DNA of 64,000 nt from Numida meleagris (taxonomy: Eukaryota > Chordata > Aves > Galliformes > Numididae). Shown here piece by piece: positions 61,501-64,000 of the stretch. The stretch spans positions 84,617,491 through 84,681,490 of the forward strand of contig NC_034412.1 in assembly GCF_002078875.1 (NCBI RefSeq), written 5' to 3'. Under the pieces are notes generated by a model that was given only the letters and a program-made list of their open reading frames with translations, did not search any database and had not been told where the DNA came from. The stretch's first letter is position 1; the number at the start of each line of letters is the position of its first letter. A program made the position numbers and the translations under genes.

Positions 61501-64000
61501 AGGATGTTAGAAGAGAGAACAGAGGTTTTTATTATTAGTGATTATTATTATTAGCGACTCCTGAAAATAAACAGAAAGTATTTTGGACATATTCTGATCC
61601 AGCTAATTCTTGTTATGCTGTTAGCCTAGAGCGATAGTATTAAGTACCTATTCACAGCTGCTCACATTCACACTATGCTGTCATTAAGCACCGTTACTGA
61701 GCTTCTGGGAATTCTTTGTGATAATGACACATGCTTTCATTTTAGATAGAATAATCTGCATGTTCTTGAAATCCACGAGAGAGTAACATCAATTAATGTA
61801 TCGCAAATATTAAAACATGCCTACATGTTTTTGGTTGATTTATTGTTTTTAAACAGTCTTATTCTTCCCGCTTGCCTTAAATCGTTGCTTATTTAATCAA
61901 AGATCTGCTAGTTTACTTAAAATAAAATTGACATACAGGCAGAACTTCTAAAACTCCTGAGGAATAGAGGAATTTTTACTGGGGAGAGAAGAAAGAGAAA
62001 AAAGAAAGGTTTTGTACAGCCTCTATGTAAATATGCTATACAGGACAGAGATGCTACAAATTAACATTTTTCTTTAATCATCAGATACTAAATATTTTGA
62101 TATTAAATTTTTCAGCTATCACATATGATTGAGAGTAATAAAATGCATATTACAATTTGTACAGAATTTTTCAGAATGTTTTTTCTGAATTCAAGGCTTT
62201 TTAACATGCTACATCAATTTACAAGGGCTGAATTGCACCCGGGTTCTAAAGGGAAGTACAGAAATGGAAGTTGAAGAAACCTATCTCATACACCTCTGTG
62301 TCTTTAGTCCTTTTGCTAGGAATGAATGGGTACAAGCTACTGTCAGTAGCGACACAAGTTTAAGTAATTTAGGTGGTGTGTAGGTGGCTCTCTGGTTCAT
62401 CTCTCTGTCAGACAGGAAAAGAACTTCCATCACAAAGGAATTATCTTTCACTTTCCCAAAATGGTAGCTCAGGGCAGAATCCTCAGAGATATCACTTGCA
62501 ATTTTTACCTTTCACATTCAAAAGCTTTTTAGGAACCACCAGGTGCTGTGGACATTCAGCTTCACTGAAGAGATTGAGATAAGTCAGACCTAGAGCTGAC
62601 AGAAACTGAGTTCAGCAACATACTGACTTATTAGGTTGTTTTGCATGGTTTTCCAAAATTTTGGAAAGTTTTCTTGGGTTTAGGATAAATTTATTATCAG
62701 AAGAGGTTAGACCAGTAATCTGACAAGGAGAACTCTTCTCTAGAGTGGAAGAGGCTGATGCTCATGGCCTTTTGACTGAGTAAGACTAAGAACTTCCATC
62801 TGGGATCTCATACCCCAAGAAGAGATTGTGACCTCTTTGTGGGTATTTGGTATTATCCAGGAAAGAATCTAGGACATTCCTAGGTTTGACTTAGTTAATA
62901 ATTGGGAAATATGTAGATTTAAAATCTTCTGCATTTAGGAGAACATCTTTTAGACTAGTGAATACATATTAAGACTTGTTCATAAGTTTGAAGTGTGTTC
63001 TTTTGTCAAAAAGATCAGTGTAAATTGTATTGTAAGTAAAATGACTGGTTTTAAAAGTGCTCAACAAGCAATTTGAAAGCAAGATTGTAATATTTCAGGT
63101 ATGTTCTTAAGAATGTATAAAATGGTCTTGTGAGAATTATATGCATTAGCCATTACAACAAATAATTTAAGGAAAAAGCAGCAACAAATAACCAACAGAA
63201 GTCTTTCTGCATTTACTGACAGCAGTTTTTTTGAGTGTCTCATCTTCAGCACAGTTGAGGGGGATATAAAAAGAAAGGATCGTTCATACAGGAGTTGGTT
63301 TTCAGCACATTAAATCTTGACTTTTATTCTAATAACAATAGCCAGCAGGGTCTTTAGACATTGTGACTAAAGACTCAGTGAAATACAAAGTTCACACAAA
63401 CTAAAAAATCTGATCATAAGGGTGTCTCCTGGCATGACGAAGTCATCCTGGGCAGTGCAGTCCCTCAGTAGGAAATTTTCATGTACAGTTATTTATTGTA
63501 CTTCGGACACTGGAAGCACTTTCAGTCTTAAATAATTACACCATGTCTACACCAACATGTCTGAATAAATATAGAAAATGAATTCATACTGGCAGTTAGC
63601 ATGTGAAATGAAATAGCATTGAGGAATGGAATTTTCCTGTGAAATAATTTAAAAAAAGAAACACACTTGCCCAAGTCATGTTGACAGGTAATTGTGATAC
63701 AGGGAACAGAATTTAAATCTTAGAGTCAAAGGCTAAATGATTATCTTATTAGAAAGATTTCTTTTGTTATTGAAACAACATATAAAATGAAGAGAAAATA
63801 AAGAAGGAAGCTGATGGATCTAAAGACTTCTCAGAAATCATTATGAAAATCAACAGATTAAATAGAAAGTAATAATTATGCAATTGTTTTTTAAATTCTG
63901 CTGTAAATTTCTATTCAATAGTTAAAAAAACTTCTTAAAACATAAATCATTATTTAAAAAATCCCAAGCAAATTTGTTTATGCCAGTCTGAACTTCAGGA
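58551..64000. other. Gene-free interval to the window end
   Basis: No supportable gene. A G11 tract lies at 59410-59420, and a patch relatively rich in G and C (about 60200-60350, with GGATCCTGGCTCCACCCC and CTCCCCTGGGTTGGCCCTG) stands out from its AT-rich surroundings. A 144-codon minus-strand frame (59935-60369) crosses this patch without a recognisable motif. A short ATT-rich repeat is at about 61530-61553. Confidence 0.58.
59410..59420. repeat. G11 homopolymer
   Basis: Eleven G follow GGCTCCT; simple sequence. Confidence 0.93.

Noticed and set aside
17140..64000. CRISPR arrays, operons, bacterial promoters or insertion sequences
   Set aside because: No regularly spaced repeats or prokaryotic gene organisation exist; the sequence is vertebrate nuclear DNA.

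Overview
The window reads as nuclear DNA of a bird, most likely a galliform such as chicken. The evidence is AT-rich, sparsely coding sequence with several CR1 retrotransposon 3' ends, a mariner-type element matching the chicken Galluhop family as I remember it, three related LTRs whose start (TGTCATGGTTT) is typical of avian ERVL-like elements, and one vertebrate gene whose protein is nearly collinear with mammalian HS3ST1. No bacterial, plasmid or phage features are present. All family names come from recall, since no search could be run.

Only one protein-coding gene can be supported: HS3ST1 (heparan sulfate glucosamine 3-O-sulfotransferase 1). Its whole reading frame lies uninterrupted at 7943-8905 on the + strand. 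A strong splice acceptor at 7811-7813 and a polyadenylation signal at 9178-9183 bound the terminal exon. The GC-rich, CpG-containing first ~136 bases may be an upstream noncoding exon ending in a GTGAGC donor, which would make 137-7813 an intron. A 7-codon upstream ORF lies just before the start codon.

From about 9.2 kb to 64 kb I see no convincing gene. This AT-rich desert carries scattered transposable elements. There are three LTRs of one family with 5-bp target duplications: 17804-18323 on the minus strand, and 43778-44307 and 46349-46872 on the plus strand. There is a decayed mariner at 41978-42519 bounded by TA and imperfect inverted repeats. CR1 pieces lie near 7.35, 33.8-34.2, 38.46-38.74, 44.48, 47.63 and 49.35 kb. 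Two diverged copies of a repeat I cannot name lie near 43.4-43.7 and 58.2-58.55 kb. There are also homopolymer tracts, short tandem repeats and several perfect palindromes.

The layout is one metabolic gene (Golgi heparan sulfate modification) beside a long gene-poor flank, where any function would probably be regulatory. I found no multi-gene system and no clear sign of an undescribed one. The observations most worth checking are the upstream ORF, the C-terminal tail of HS3ST1, the LTR cluster, the unnamed repeat pair and the 35.3-kb palindrome.
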